Source: Actinomyces marmotae
Lineage (GTDB): Bacteria; Actinomycetota; Actinomycetes; Actinomycetales; Actinomycetaceae
NCBI RefSeq assembly: GCF_013177295.1
Contig: NZ_CP053642.1
Location: forward strand, 1,860,001-1,924,000
Direction of reading: 5' to 3'
DNA length: 64,000 nucleotides
Part shown: positions 17,118 to 28,536 of the stretch, one piece after another
How positions within the stretch are numbered: the stretch's first letter is position 1
Layout of the letters: each line of letters begins with the position of its first letter
The notes under the pieces: generated by a model
What the model saw: the letters and a program-made list of their open reading frames with translations, nothing else
Database searches by the model: none
What the model was told of the DNA's origin: nothing
Translations under genes and position numbers: made by a program

Positions 17118-17976
17118 CGGCCCGTAGGTAGCGGTCGCGACCGGCGAGGTCCTGGCCGGTGACCGCCTCGGTGAAGCCGGCACCGAGGGCGGCCGCCCGC
17201 AGCGCGGCCCCCTGCCCGGGGTCGTGTTCCATGACCAGCACGGCGCCGGGGCTCAGCAGGGCAGCGGCCCGCTCGACGACGGCGAGCGGCAGGCGCAAGC
17301 CGTCCGCTCCCCCGCCGTACAGGGCCAGGTCCGGGTCGTACCCGGCCGTCTCGACGTCCTCCACCTCCCCGGCGGGCACGTACGGCGGGTTGGAGACGAC
17401 CACGTCAACTCGCCCGTCCAATTCGGCGAGCACGGCCGGGGCGGTGGCGTCACCGCCGACAACCTCCACCCGTCCCGGCGCCAGGCGCTCGCAGTTCTCC
17501 CGCGCCAAGGCGAGGGCGGCGGCGTCGATCTCGACAGCCCACACGCGGGCCAAGGGAACCTCCGCCGCGACCGCGGCGGCAATGGCCCCCGAGCCGGCGC
17601 ACAGGTCCACGACCACGGGGCCACGTCCCTCCTCCGACGCCACCGCCCGGGCGGCCTCGATGGCGGCCCCGGCCACCACCTCGGTCTCAGGGCGCACGAT
17701 GAACACACCCGGTCGGCACTCCAACTCCAGCCCCCGGAACCACATGACGCCGAGAATGCGCTGCAGCGGTTCGCGTGCGGCGCGGCGCCCCACCAGCGCC
17801 GCGTATGCGGCGGTGAAGCCCTCGGGGGCGCCGTCGGCGAGCAGCAGCGGCCCGCCCAGCAGGTGCTCGGCCAGCAGCCGGGCGTCGACCTCCGGCGAGG
17901 CGACGCCCGCCAGCGCAAGCATCTGCCCCGCCTCACGCACCGTCCGCCGCAGCGCGTAACGGTCGAGTGCGTTCAC
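17092..17976 (-). CDS. prmC: Release factor glutamine methyltransferase
   Basis: A 294-residue SAM-dependent N5-glutamine methyltransferase that modifies the GGQ glutamine of RF1 and RF2. The SAM site is [12 protein letters not shown], the acidic strand VWAVEID, and the catalytic NPPY motif is VVSNPPYVP. The GTG start overlaps the prfA stop (GTGA), and prfA-prmC coupling is widely conserved. The last codons overlap convergently with the ABC ATPase remnant. Confidence 0.95.
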   Translation of the reverse strand: MNALDRYALRRTVREAGQMLALAGVASPEVDARLLAEHLLGGPLLLADGAPEGFTAAYAALVGRRAAREPLQRILGVMWFRGLELECRPGVFIVRPETEVVAGAAIEAARAVASEEGRGPVVVDLCAGSGAIAAAVAAEVPLARVWAVEIDAAALALARENCERLAPGRVEVVGGDATAPAVLAELDGRVDVVVSNPPYVPAGEVEDVETAGYDPDLALYGGGADGLRLPLAVVERAAALLSPGAVLVMEHDPGQGAALRAAALGAGFTEAVTGQDLAGRDRYLRAVKERASRA

Positions 17977-19076
17977 GACTGCTCGCCGACGGCCGCCAGG
18001 CGCTCCGCCTCGTCCATGGCGATGGCCGAGTCGATGACCGGCCCCAGGTCGCCGTCGAGGACGGCGTCGAGGTTGTAGGCCTTGTAGCCGGTGCGGTGGT
18101 CGGCGATGCGGTTCTCGGGGAAGTTGTAGGTGCGGATGCGCTCGGAGCGGTCCACGGTGCGCACCTGGGAGCGGCGGGCCTCAGCGGCCTCGGCCGCGGC
18201 GGCGGCGGCGCGCTCGGCCAGCAGGCGGGAGCGCAGGACCCTCAGCGCCGCCTCCTTGTTCTGCAGCTGGGACTTCTCGTTCTGCATGGACACGACGATG
18301 CCGGTGGGCAGGTGTGTCAAGCGCACGGCCGAATCAGTGGTGTTCACGGACTGGCCGCCGGGGCCCGACGAGCGGAAGACGTCGATGCGCAGGTCGGCGG
18401 GGTCGATCTCGAGCTCACCGGGGTCATCGGACTCGGGCATGACGAGGACCCCGGCGGCGGAGGTGTGAATGCGGCCCTGGCTCTCGGTGACGGGAACGCG
18501 CTGAACCCTGTGGACGCCACCCTCGTACTTCAGGCGGGCCCAAACCCCGTCGGCGGGCTCGACGGCGCCGCGCGCCTTGACGGCCAGGCGGACGTCCTTG
18601 TAGCCGCCCAGGTCGGAGTCGGTGGCGTCCATGATGGTGACGCTCCACCCCATCCGCTCGGCGTAGCGGGTGTACATGCGGGCCAGGTCGGAGGCGAACA
18701 GAGCGGATTCCTCCCCGCCCTCGCCGGCCTTGACCTCGATGATGACGTCCCGGGCGTCGTCGGGATCGCGGGGAACGAGGACGTGGCGCAGGCGGTCGGC
18801 GGCCTCCGCCTCAGCAGCCTCGAGGGCGGGGAGTTCGCCGGCGATCTCGGCGGCGAAGCCGGGGTCCGCGGCGGCGAGCTCGGCGGCGTCATCCAGGTCG
18901 GCCCGGGCGTCCGCCCAGGCGCGGTGCGCGGCGACGACCTGCCCGAGCTCGGCATAGCGCCGCCCGAGGCGCCGCATGACGGCGGGATCGGCCGCGGCGG
19001 GACCGGCCATCTCCACCTCCAGCTGGGCGTGCTCGGCGAGCAGCGGCTCGACGGCGCTGAAGTCCTCGCTCATCAT
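17973..19076 (-). CDS. prfA: Peptide chain release factor 1
   Basis: RF1 (367 residues) ends translation at UAA and UAG. The catalytic loop [18 protein letters not shown] holds the GGQ methylated by the product of the overlapping prmC. Two ATG codons in tandem (19076 and 19073) follow GAGAGGACC; the outer is given but the inner is equally spaced. Downstream of rpmE and rho in the usual actinobacterial order. Confidence 0.95.
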   Translation of the reverse strand: MMSEDFSAVEPLLAEHAQLEVEMAGPAAADPAVMRRLGRRYAELGQVVAAHRAWADARADLDDAAELAAADPGFAAEIAGELPALEAAEAEAADRLRHVLVPRDPDDARDVIIEVKAGEGGEESALFASDLARMYTRYAERMGWSVTIMDATDSDLGGYKDVRLAVKARGAVEPADGVWARLKYEGGVHRVQRVPVTESQGRIHTSAAGVLVMPESDDPGELEIDPADLRIDVFRSSGPGGQSVNTTDSAVRLTHLPTGIVVSMQNEKSQLQNKEAALRVLRSRLLAERAAAAAAEAAEARRSQVRTVDRSERIRTYNFPENRIADHRTGYKAYNLDAVLDGDLGPVIDSAIAMDEAERLAAVGEQS

Positions 19077-19167
19077 GGTCCTCTCGGGGCGGAAGGCGGA
19101 TTGCCGGGATGCGACGACGCCGGCGCTGGGCTCGCGGGGAGCCGGGCGCCGGCGTCGGTCGGGATGC

Positions 19168-19380
19168 TTACTTCTTGCGCTTGCCGTAGCGGGCCTCGAA
19201 GCGGGCGACACGGCCGCCGGTGTCGAGGATCTTCTGCTTGCCCGTGTAGAACGGGTGGCAGGCGGAGCAGACGTCGGCGCGGATCTCGCCAGCGGTGACG
19301 GTGGAGCGAGTCTCAAAGGTGTTGCCACAGGTGCAGGTGACCGTGGTGGCCACGTACTCGGGGTGAATGCCCTGCTTCAT
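19168..19380 (-). CDS. rpmE: 50S ribosomal protein L31 (zinc type)
   Basis: A 70-residue bL31 with the zinc-ribbon cysteines: TCTCGNTF and [11 protein letters not shown]. This is the C+ form, which in many bacteria is replaced by a Cys-free paralogue under zinc limitation. Start MKQGIHPEY follows AGGAGACACCT. It stands between rho and prfA. Confidence 0.96.
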   Translation of the reverse strand: MKQGIHPEYVATTVTCTCGNTFETRSTVTAGEIRADVCSACHPFYTGKQKILDTGGRVARFEARYGKRKK

Positions 19381-19569
19381 AGGTGTCTCCTTCAGCAATC
19401 AGAGGGTCCCGGGTCCCGCACGGCGGCGCGGGTGAACCGGAGGCCGTGGGTGATTATGCCGCCGCGCGCCCCGGTGGCACAACGCGGCGGCCAGTGACGC
19501 CGAGCACCCGGAACTGCCCCCTCGGGCGCCCCCCTCGGGCGATTGACCACGCTACCTGGAGGACTGACA

Positions 19570-19619
19570 CGCGGGCGGGCCTGCCAGCCTCGATTCCGAG
19601 GCGGCGGGGCCCGCCCGCG
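19570..19619 (-). terminator. Hairpin downstream of rho
   Basis: CGCGGGCGGGCC (19570-19581) pairs with GGCCCGCCCGCG (19608-19619); the loop holds a second small hairpin GCCTCG-ATTC-CGAGGC. It begins 31 bases past the rho stop. No T-run, as usual in high-GC actinobacteria. Confidence 0.65.
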
Positions 19620-19650
19620 CGCCTCGCCGGGGAGGCGTCCTGTCAGCTCG

Positions 19651-21642
<1,992 letters not shown>

Positions 21643-21894
21643 GAGTGTCCTCATGGTGTGGCGCGCGCGATGGCTGCGCGCGGGTAGGGGGATAACCCGG
21701 ATTCATTCACGGGAGAGGTGATGCACTGCGCGGCGCCAGGGTGATGCCTCGGTCCGGTGGTTCAGTGCTCGCGGCGGGCTGGCTGCGTCGCCACTGGGAG
21801 GCGCTATGGCTCGGCCGCTGGACGCAGCATAGCAGGGATCGGCGGCCATCCCCACTGCGGCCGCCAACACGCGGCGAGGCCGGGCCCAGGGCCC

Positions 21895-21923
21895 GCGCCC
21901 TCGTGGTCGTGGTTCGAGGGCGC
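21895..21923 (-). terminator. Hairpin after FMN reductase gene, conserved loop
   Basis: GCGCCCTC (21895-21902) and GAGGGCGC (21916-21923) enclose a 13-base loop, starting 9 bases past the reductase stop. On the minus strand the loop reads GAACCACGACCAC, very close to the loop of the hairpin at 46361-46417. Confidence 0.6.
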
Positions 21924-21931
21924 ACGAGCGC

Positions 21932-22723
21932 TCAGGAGATGCCGCCCGCCGCCTCCCCACCGCGCGACCCGCCGCGCGACCGCCCCGGCAGGAGGTCGGC
22001 CATCGGGGTGAAGCCCGCCAGCGCGTCCACCGGGGCCTGGCGGCTCAGCCGCGTCATGAGATCCGCGAGCTCCGCGCCCGCCCGGGTGATCCGATCGGCC
22101 AGGGGCGCCCCGCGGTGGGGGCCGTCGCCGTCGGAGCCCTGCGCCCATGCGGCGCCGAAGTCCTCGCTGGCGGCGAAGACCGCGAGCGTCGTCGGGCGGG
22201 CCTTGAGGTAGGTGAACAGCGGCCGCAGCGCCATCTCAGTGACGAGGCTGTGCCGCGCGGTGCCAGCGGTGGCGCCCATCAGGACGGGCGCGTCGCGCAG
22301 GGCGCCGTCGGGAATGACGTCGAAGAAGCCCTTGAACAGGCCCGTATAGGAGCCCTGGAAGACGGGGCTGACCGCGACGACGCCGTCGGCTGAGGACAGG
22401 GAGTCGATGGCGGACTGGAGCCCTCCGCTGATCGGACCTCCGATCCCGGCCAGGGCGATGTCGGCCGCCAGGGGTCGCAACGCTATGACCTCGGTGGTGG
22501 CCAGCCGGGCTCGCGACTCCAGGGCGGCGCGCGCGGCCTCCACGAGGCGCTCGGCGAGCATCGCGGAGGTCGACGGCGCTCCCAGGCCCGCGTGGACGGC
22601 GACGATCCGGGGGATGCGGTCCATCTGCGCGTGCTCGTAGGCGTCGGGCGTCTCGCCGTGCTCCCCGGCGGGAGCGGCACGCCTCGCGCCCATCACCCGC
22701 GCGCCGCGATACGGCTCACTCAT
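21932..22723 (-). CDS. NADPH-dependent FMN reductase (CE1759-like)
   Basis: A 263-residue flavodoxin-fold reductase. After a variable N-terminus come VAVHAGLGAPSTSAML (FMN phosphate loop), VAVSPVFQGSYTGLFKGFFD (the P-x-Y-x-G flavin motif) and LMGATAGTARHSL. It lies one base downstream of the luciferase-like monooxygenase, and should supply it with reduced FMN; this pair is a recurring actinobacterial arrangement (CE1758/CE1759). Confidence 0.88.
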   Translation of the reverse strand: MSEPYRGARVMGARRAAPAGEHGETPDAYEHAQMDRIPRIVAVHAGLGAPSTSAMLAERLVEAARAALESRARLATTEVIALRPLAADIALAGIGGPISGGLQSAIDSLSSADGVVAVSPVFQGSYTGLFKGFFDVIPDGALRDAPVLMGATAGTARHSLVTEMALRPLFTYLKARPTTLAVFAASEDFGAAWAQGSDGDGPHRGAPLADRITRAGAELADLMTRLSRQAPVDALAGFTPMADLLPGRSRGGSRGGEAAGGIS

Positions 22724-22724
22724 G

Positions 22725-23999
22725 TCAGATCCTCACTCTCCTGCCCGTGAGCGGGTCGAAGTCGTTCACGAGCCCGAAGGGCTCCTCGGCAGGGGGATTC
22801 CCGCCGGCGAGGGCGGCCTCGTGGCGGGGGTGGAGCGGGGCGTCGGGGACGCCGTCGGGGCGGGAGCCCTCGAGCTCGGCTCGCAGGGCGGGCACGATCC
22901 GGGTGCCCAGGATCTCGAGCTGCTCCATCACGACGGAGTGCGGGACCCCGCCGGCGTCGATGAGGAAGCCCTGGCGCTGGTAGTCGCCAACGGCGTCGCG
23001 ATAGGTGAGGTAGCGCTCGACGATCCGCTCGGGAGTGCCGACCGTCAGCGGGGTGTGGGCCGTCATGTCCTCCAGGGAGGCCCCCTGGTAGACGTAGCTG
23101 GAGCGGAAGTAGGGGGTGTAGCGCTCGATCGCCGCGGCCTCGGACTCAGCGGCGAAGAACTGGCCGCCCAGGCCGACGATGGCGTGTTCGGCCCGGCCGT
23201 GGCCATAGTGCTCGAAGCGCTGCCGGTAGAGGTCGACCATCCGCCTGGTGTGGTCCAGGGGCCAGAAGATGTTGTTGTGGAAGTAGCCGTCGCCGTAGTA
23301 GGCGGCCTGCTCGGCTATCTGGGGCGAGCGGATGGACCCGTGCCATACGAAGGGGGCTGCGCCGTCGAGCGGCCGGGGCATGGAGGTGAAGTCGGTCAGC
23401 GGCGTGCGGAACTCGCCCTCCCAGTCCACGTTGGTCTCGCGCCACAGGCGGCGCAGGAGGTCGTAGTTCTCCACCGCCAGCGAGATGCCCTTGCGGATGT
23501 CCTTGCCGAACCAGGGGTAGACGGGGCCGGTGTTGCCCCGGCCCATCATGAGGTCCACGCGGCCATCGGCGACGTGCTGGAGGAAGGCGTACTCCTCGGC
23601 CAGGCGCACGGGGTCGTTCGTGGTGATGAGGGTGGTGGCGGTGGACAGGAGGAGGCGGGAGGTGCGCGCGGCGATATTGCCCAGCAACGTCACCGGGGAG
23701 GAGGGGACGAAGGGCGGGTTGTGATGCTCGCCGGTGCCGAAGAAGTCGAGGCCGAGCTGCTCGGCAGCCACGGCCATCTCAATGGTGTTCTTGATGCGCT
23801 GATGCTCGCTGGGCGCGCGCCCGGTGGCGGGGTCGGCGACGATCTCGCCGACGGTGAAGATGCCGAAGTGCATCCGGTGGCGGGGCGCGGGGGCGGCCTG
23901 GTCGACGGGAGCGGCCTGGCTCACCTGGATGGCCGGGGACTGGCGGTCGGAGGCGGTTGTCGCGGGCGCCGCGCCCGGGATGGTCCGCGCGCTGCTCAT
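22725..23999 (-). CDS. LLM-class FMN-dependent monooxygenase (CE1758-like)
   Basis: A 424-residue luciferase-like TIM-barrel flavin monooxygenase. MHFGIFTVGEI opens the barrel after a 40-residue extension; GLDFFGTGEHHNPPF carries the conserved EHH substrate/flavin residues, and DLMMGRGNTG and GSIRSPQIAEQAAYYGDGY are family landmarks. It is first in a two-gene operon with the FMN reductase. An 18-bp inverted repeat 58 bases upstream is a likely MarR-type operator. Substrate unknown. Confidence 0.88.
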   Translation of the reverse strand: MSSARTIPGAAPATTASDRQSPAIQVSQAAPVDQAAPAPRHRMHFGIFTVGEIVADPATGRAPSEHQRIKNTIEMAVAAEQLGLDFFGTGEHHNPPFVPSSPVTLLGNIAARTSRLLLSTATTLITTNDPVRLAEEYAFLQHVADGRVDLMMGRGNTGPVYPWFGKDIRKGISLAVENYDLLRRLWRETNVDWEGEFRTPLTDFTSMPRPLDGAAPFVWHGSIRSPQIAEQAAYYGDGYFHNNIFWPLDHTRRMVDLYRQRFEHYGHGRAEHAIVGLGGQFFAAESEAAAIERYTPYFRSSYVYQGASLEDMTAHTPLTVGTPERIVERYLTYRDAVGDYQRQGFLIDAGGVPHSVVMEQLEILGTRIVPALRAELEGSRPDGVPDAPLHPRHEAALAGGNPPAEEPFGLVNDFDPLTGRRVRI

Positions 24000-24056
24000 G
24001 GCGCTGTCCTTTCGTGGCTTTCACGCCTGTGCGTGATGCCCCGACTCTAACCCAGT

Positions 24057-24074
24057 TAGTTGAGAATGCAACTA
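24057..24074. promoter_or_regulatory. MarR-type operator ahead of monooxygenase operon
   Basis: TAGTTG, six bases, CAACTA is a perfect inverted repeat, typical in length and A/T content of MarR-family sites. It is one of few AT-rich stretches here and sits at promoter distance from the monooxygenase ATG. No MarR gene is in the window. Confidence 0.55.
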
Positions 24075-24115
24075 CTCAGGGGTGGCGCCTCGATCACACC
24101 ACCAGCCGTCCCCGA

Positions 24116-24169
24116 ACCGGTCTCGCTCGTGTTTTCGACCGGTCTCGCTCGTGTTTTCGACCGGTCTCG
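24116..24169 (+). repeat. 22-bp tandem array A (3 units)
   Basis: Three ACCGGTCTCG cores at 24116, 24138 and 24160, separated by spacers ending TTTTCG. The array lies directly beyond the stop codon of the DUF318 permease (the stop at 24171 touches the last core) and is followed by a G-rich tract on this strand, C-rich in the permease mRNA. Confidence 0.9.
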
Positions 24170-24170
24170 C

Positions 24171-25154
24171 TCAGAGGGGGAGGAGGAGGGGGCCGATGGC
24201 GAGGGCGCAGAGGATGGCGGCGCCCAGCGCGAGCGGGACGAAGCGCACCACGAAGCGCCGCCCGAAGGCCCCGTACTGCATGACCATGAGTTTGAGGTCC
24301 ACCATGGGGCCGACCACGAGGAACACCAGTTGGGCCGTGGCGGGCACGCCCGTGAAGGAGGCGGCGACGAAGGCGTCGGCCTCCGAGCACAGGCTCAGCA
24401 CGATGGCCAGTCCGGCCATAACGAGCGCGGCCGCCCAGGGCCGCTCCCCCAGAACGGCGAACCACTCCCCCGGCGCCGCGACCCTGACCAGGCCCGCCAC
24501 CATGGCGCCGACGACGAGGAAGCCACCGGCCTCCAGCAGGTCGTGCACGGCCGCCGCCCTAAAAGCGTCCAGCCTGCCGGCGCCCCCATGCCGGTGCTGG
24601 TCGCGAGCCCCATCGTGGGCGCCCCCTGGGCCCAGGGCAAGGCGGGCGTCGTCGTCGAGCAGGATCCAGGCCCAGCCGACGAGCACCGCGGCGAGGAGCG
24701 AGGCGACCAGGCGGGCGATCGGCATGCCGGGCGAGCCCTGGTAGGCCACCGCGGTGGACACGAGCACGATGGGGTTGATCGCCGGGCTGGCCAGTAGGAA
24801 GGCCAGGGCCGCGGCGGGCGGCGCGCCACGCTGGATGAGCGAGCGGGCCACCGGCACGGAGCCGCACTCGCAGCCCGGCAGGAGGACGCCGGCCCCGGCG
24901 GCCACCGGGACCGCGAGCGCGGGGCTGGACGGCGTGGCGCGGCGCAGCAGGCGGACGGGAACGAGCGCGGAGAGCGCGGCGGAGACCAGCACTCCCAGCA
25001 GGAGGAAGGGCAGGGCCTGGACGGTGATGGCCACGACGATGGTCGCCCACGAGCTCGCGGCGCCGTCGAGCCCGGGCGAGATCAGCAACTGGGGGCCCGG
25101 GGAGCGGAGGGAGGGAGCGCTCAGCGCCACGGCCGCCGCGCCCATCGCGCTCAC
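24171..25154 (-). CDS. DUF318-family permease (YcgR/ArsP-like)
   Basis: A 327-residue polytopic membrane protein of the permease family that contains ArsP and YcgR. Core motifs are LLPGCECGSVPVARSL (Cys pair in the pore helix) and, in the second half, LSLCSEADAFVAASF, with GAPPAAALAFLLASPAINP between. GTG start overlaps the stop of the upstream YcgQ-like gene. The pair is normally a two-gene unit of unknown transport role. Its stop abuts a 22-bp repeat array, and the C-terminus PLLLPL is encoded by the tract flanking the array. Confidence 0.85.
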   Translation of the reverse strand: MSAMGAAAVALSAPSLRSPGPQLLISPGLDGAASSWATIVVAITVQALPFLLLGVLVSAALSALVPVRLLRRATPSSPALAVPVAAGAGVLLPGCECGSVPVARSLIQRGAPPAAALAFLLASPAINPIVLVSTAVAYQGSPGMPIARLVASLLAAVLVGWAWILLDDDARLALGPGGAHDGARDQHRHGGAGRLDAFRAAAVHDLLEAGGFLVVGAMVAGLVRVAAPGEWFAVLGERPWAAALVMAGLAIVLSLCSEADAFVAASFTGVPATAQLVFLVVGPMVDLKLMVMQYGAFGRRFVVRFVPLALGAAILCALAIGPLLLPL

Positions 25155-26080
25155 AGGTAGGGCTCCTTGGGCTGGGGGATCTCGCGGAGGCGCTCGACGT
25201 CGATCGCGGGCCCGCCTGCGGCCCCGACAACGGTGCCGACCACCTCGTACCAGCGGTCGGCGCGCAGGCCGCCGACGTCGGCGCCGGGGACCGGTCCGCC
25301 ACCGGCGCGCAGCCCCACCTGGTAGGGGACGGCGTCGGCGGCGCAGCAGATGATCTGGAAGCGGCCCAGGACCCAGCCTCCCTCCCCATCGGGGGCGGCG
25401 AACCCGATCACGGTCACGCGCTCGCCGAGGAGCTCCCCGCGGCGTGCCGAGTCCCAGTACTGGCCGAGCTCGGCCAAGGTGAGCGGGTTGTTCGCGTCGG
25501 GGTCGAGGGCGGGCAGTGCCGTGCCGCGCCGGGCGGCGCGCGCGGCTAGGTCGATGCGCTCACCGGTCCAGGCGTCGACGGCCACCGCGCCACCGGCCTC
25601 GCCGTGGGCGGCTGCCGCTCTTCCCCCGCCCACGGCGGTGGATGCGAGCAGGGCGCTTCCCAGCGGCGCGGGTGAGGCGGCGGCCAGGACGGCGGGCAGG
25701 AGGAGGAGCCAGGAGGCCGCCCGCGGGCGGTGGGCGCCGCAGCCCCGCCGTCGCGAGCCGCGCAGCGCCCAGAGGCTCCAGGCCGCGAGGGCGAGGAGGA
25801 GGGCGGCGGTCAGGCCGAGCGCGGGGGTGAGCAGCGGCTGGACGTAGTGGTGGCTGCGCCCGGTGAGGACGAGCGCTCCCAGGAGCAGGCCGAGGACGAG
25901 GACGATGACGGCGCCGGCGGCCTCTCCCGCGCGGGAGGCGGCTCCCCCTGGCCCGGGACCGCGCGAGGCCGCCTCCCCTCCCCCGGGCGCCGGGGCGCAA
26001 CCGGTCTCGACGCAGTTTTCGACCGGTCTCGGTAAGAGGGGGGTGGGGGCCTGAGTTCGGTCGGCCGCGGGGTCGCTCAC
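25151..26080 (-). CDS. TIGR03943 / DUF1980 (YcgQ-like) membrane protein
   Basis: A 309-residue protein with N-terminal membrane helices (AVIVLVLGLLLGALVL, LGLTAALLLALAAWSLW, LLLLPAVLAAASP) and a C-terminal soluble domain with GFAAPDGEGGWVLGRFQIICCAADAV, which includes the conserved vicinal Cys pair. It overlaps thrB upstream (GTGA) and the permease downstream. The first 35 residues include RPVENCVETG, encoded by repeat array B, so either translation really starts at GTG 26080 and the array has entered the gene, or the start is further in. Function in the family is unknown. Confidence 0.8.
   Translation of the reverse strand: MSDPAADRTQAPTPLLPRPVENCVETGCAPAPGGGEAASRGPGPGGAASRAGEAAGAVIVLVLGLLLGALVLTGRSHHYVQPLLTPALGLTAALLLALAAWSLWALRGSRRRGCGAHRPRAASWLLLLPAVLAAASPAPLGSALLASTAVGGGRAAAAHGEAGGAVAVDAWTGERIDLAARAARRGTALPALDPDANNPLTLAELGQYWDSARRGELLGERVTVIGFAAPDGEGGWVLGRFQIICCAADAVPYQVGLRAGGGPVPGADVGGLRADRWYEVVGTVVGAAGGPAIDVERLREIPQPKEPYL
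26000..26031 (+). repeat. 22-bp tandem array B (2 units)
   Basis: Two ACCGGTCTCG cores at 26000 and 26022. The array lies 46 bases beyond the thrB stop, again with a G-rich tract (26036-26047) between. Here it falls within the first 30 codons of the YcgQ-like gene. Confidence 0.88.
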
Positions 26081-26982
26081 AGGAGGCGGGCGCCCTGGGT
26101 GTCGATGCCGGGGGTCAGCACCTGCCAGCCGTGCTGCTCCAGGGTGAAGCGGGTCTGGTCGGCCAGGCGCGCCAGGACCAGCACGGTGGGACCGGCCCCC
26201 GAGATGACCGCGGGGTAGCCCTGCTCGCGCAGGGAGTCCATGACGGCCATGGAGCCGGGCAGGACGTCGCGGCGGTACTCCTGGTGGAGACGGTCCTCAG
26301 TGCCCGCCATGAGCAGGTCGGGGCGACCGGCGAGGGCCAGCATGAGGACCGCGGCCCGGGAGGTGTTGAACAGCGCGTCGGCTCGGGGCACCGAGTCCGG
26401 CAGGACCCGGCGGGCCTCCTCGGTGGACAGGCGCGTGGCCGGGGGCGGCACGAGGATCGTCACCGGCAGGGAGCCGTCCACGGGCATGGGGGCGGAGCGG
26501 GGGGTCCCGTCCGCCTCGATCCAGGCCACCGTGGCGCCGCCGTAGACGGCGGGGGCGACGTTATCCGGATGCCCTTCGAAGCGCGTGGCCAGGGAGAAGA
26601 CGGCGTCAAGGGGCAGGGCCTGGGGGTCTGAGAGCAGGCCTCGGGCGAGCATGAGGCCGGCGACAGCGGCGCACGCCGAGGAGCCGAGCCCCCCGCCGTG
26701 GGGGATGCGGTTGACGCAGCGCATCTCGAACCCGGCCTGGGGGGCGCCGGCGGCCTCGAGCCCGGCGCGCAGGGCCCGCACGACGAGGTTGTCGTCATCG
26801 GTGGGGACGACGCCCTGGCCCACGCCCTCCACGCGCACGCTCGTGGCGCCGATGATGGGGCGGACGCTGACCTCGTCGTAGTAGCGGAAGGCCATGCCGA
26901 AGGAGTCGAAGCCCGGCCCCATGTTCGCGGTGGTCGCGGGGACGCGGACCCGCGCCTCCTCATGGGCGATGCGCACCGTCAC
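26077..26982 (-). CDS. thrB: Homoserine kinase
   Basis: A 301-residue GHMP kinase phosphorylating L-homoserine for threonine synthesis. The N-terminus VRVPATTANMGPGFDSFGMA and the ATP loop PHGGGLGSSACAAVAG are diagnostic, and AVISGAGPTVLVL is the third GHMP motif. GTG 26982 overlaps the hom stop (GTGA); a much longer frame upstream is a shadow of hom. The stop overlaps the GTG of the YcgQ-like gene. Confidence 0.95.
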   Translation of the reverse strand: MTVRIAHEEARVRVPATTANMGPGFDSFGMAFRYYDEVSVRPIIGATSVRVEGVGQGVVPTDDDNLVVRALRAGLEAAGAPQAGFEMRCVNRIPHGGGLGSSACAAVAGLMLARGLLSDPQALPLDAVFSLATRFEGHPDNVAPAVYGGATVAWIEADGTPRSAPMPVDGSLPVTILVPPPATRLSTEEARRVLPDSVPRADALFNTSRAAVLMLALAGRPDLLMAGTEDRLHQEYRRDVLPGSMAVMDSLREQGYPAVISGAGPTVLVLARLADQTRFTLEQHGWQVLTPGIDTQGARLL

Positions 26983-28301
26983 TCCCCCTCGACGCGCAGG
27001 ACGGAGATGACTTCGCGGACCTGCTCCATGCCGCGCAGCGCATCGACCGCCCGGTCGAGGTGGAGGACGGCGGCCGGGTGGGTGACGATCGTGACGAGGG
27101 GATCGACGCCGTCGGAGACGTAGGAGGCCTGGCGCACAGAGTTGATGGAGATGCCATGGTCGGCCATGGCCTGCATGATCGCGGCGAGCGTTCCGGGGGC
27201 GTCCACGGCGCGCAACTGGATCTGGTAGCGGGTCAGCGCCGACTCGGGGCCGAGGATCGGCAGGTCGGCGTAGGCGAGCTCGCGGGGCGCCTGCCCCCCG
27301 CCGACGCGGTGGAAGGCGGCGGCGACGACGTCGGAGAGCACGGCGGAGGCGGTGGGCGCCCCGCCCGCGCCCTGCCCGTAGAACATGAGGCGGCCGGCGG
27401 ACTCCGCCTCGACGAGCACGGCGTTGAAGGCGCCGTGGACGCCGGCCAGGGGGTGGTCCGCGGGGACGAGGGCGGGGTGGACGCGCACGGAGACACCGTT
27501 GGCGTGATCGTCCTCGCGGCGCTGGGCGACGGCCAGGAGCTTGAGGACGCAGCCCGAGGCATGGGCCTCGCGGATGTCGTCGGCGGTGATGGAGCGGATG
27601 CCGGTGACGTCGACGTCGTTGATGCCCACCCTCGTGTGGAAGGCGAGTGAGGCGATGATGGCGCACTTGGCGGCGGCGTCGAGGCCATCGACATCGGCGG
27701 TGGGGTCCGCCTCGGCGTATCCGAGGGCCTGGGCGGCCGCGAGGGCCTCCTCGAAGCCGAGGCCCTTGGTGCTCATCTCGTCGAGGATGTAGTTGGTGGT
27801 GCCGTTGACGATGCCGAGCACGCTGGTGACGCGGTCCCCGGCCATGGACTCGCGCAGGGCGTAGACCACGGGGATGGCGCCGGCGACGGCCGCCTCGTAG
27901 TAGAAGTCGGTGCCGGCGGCCGCGGCGGCGGCGTAGAGCTCGGGGCCGTGGGCGGCGATGAGGGCCTTGTTGCCGGTGATGACGGAGGCGCCGGCCTTGA
28001 AGGCCGCCAGGATGAGCGTGCGGGCTGGCTCGATGCCGCCGATGAGCTCGATGACGAGGTCGTTGCCGGTGGCCACGGCGGTGGCGTCGTCGGTGAGGAG
28101 CTCGCGGGGGATGTCGGTGTCACGCGGGGCGTTCACGTCGCGCACGGCGACGCCCGTGATCTCCAGACGGGCGCCGGAGCGGGCGGCGAAGTCGTCGGCC
28201 TGCTCGCCGAGCAGGCGGATGACCTGGCTTCCGACGGTGCCGGCGCCGAGGACACCGACGGTGAGGGCGCGCGCCGCTGGGCGCTGGGGATTCTCAGTCA
28301 C
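26979..28301 (-). CDS. hom: Homoserine dehydrogenase
   Basis: A 440-residue NAD(P)-dependent enzyme reducing aspartate semialdehyde to homoserine. Nucleotide loop VGVLGAGTVGSQVI; catalytic core GIVNGTTNYILDEM and ADPTADVDGLDAAAKCAI with the active Lys; a C-terminal ACT domain (IQLRAVDAPGTLAAIMQAM) for threonine feedback. GTG at 28301 gives the standard length. A TATGCT box at about 28437-28442 on the minus strand may be its -10. Translationally coupled to thrB. Confidence 0.95.
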   Translation of the reverse strand: MTENPQRPAARALTVGVLGAGTVGSQVIRLLGEQADDFAARSGARLEITGVAVRDVNAPRDTDIPRELLTDDATAVATGNDLVIELIGGIEPARTLILAAFKAGASVITGNKALIAAHGPELYAAAAAAGTDFYYEAAVAGAIPVVYALRESMAGDRVTSVLGIVNGTTNYILDEMSTKGLGFEEALAAAQALGYAEADPTADVDGLDAAAKCAIIASLAFHTRVGINDVDVTGIRSITADDIREAHASGCVLKLLAVAQRREDDHANGVSVRVHPALVPADHPLAGVHGAFNAVLVEAESAGRLMFYGQGAGGAPTASAVLSDVVAAAFHRVGGGQAPRELAYADLPILGPESALTRYQIQLRAVDAPGTLAAIMQAMADHGISINSVRQASYVSDGVDPLVTIVTHPAAVLHLDRAVDALRGMEQVREVISVLRVEGE

Positions 28302-28536
28302 GTCTGACCACCTGGTTCTCAGGGCGCGCGAGCGCCGGGGCTGGGTGGGCGCGCCGTCGGGGGGTCGCGGAGCACGCGGCGGCGTCCGAGCGGTGGGGCC
28401 GCTGGGCGCCTGGGGCGACGACGAGCCGGTCCGGCCCAGCATAGGGGCACCGGCCTCGCGGCGCTCGTCCCGACCGGCGGGCAGGCGGGGCCGACGGCGG
28501 GCCCAACCCCGCGGCGGTCCCGGCCCCGCGGAGGGC

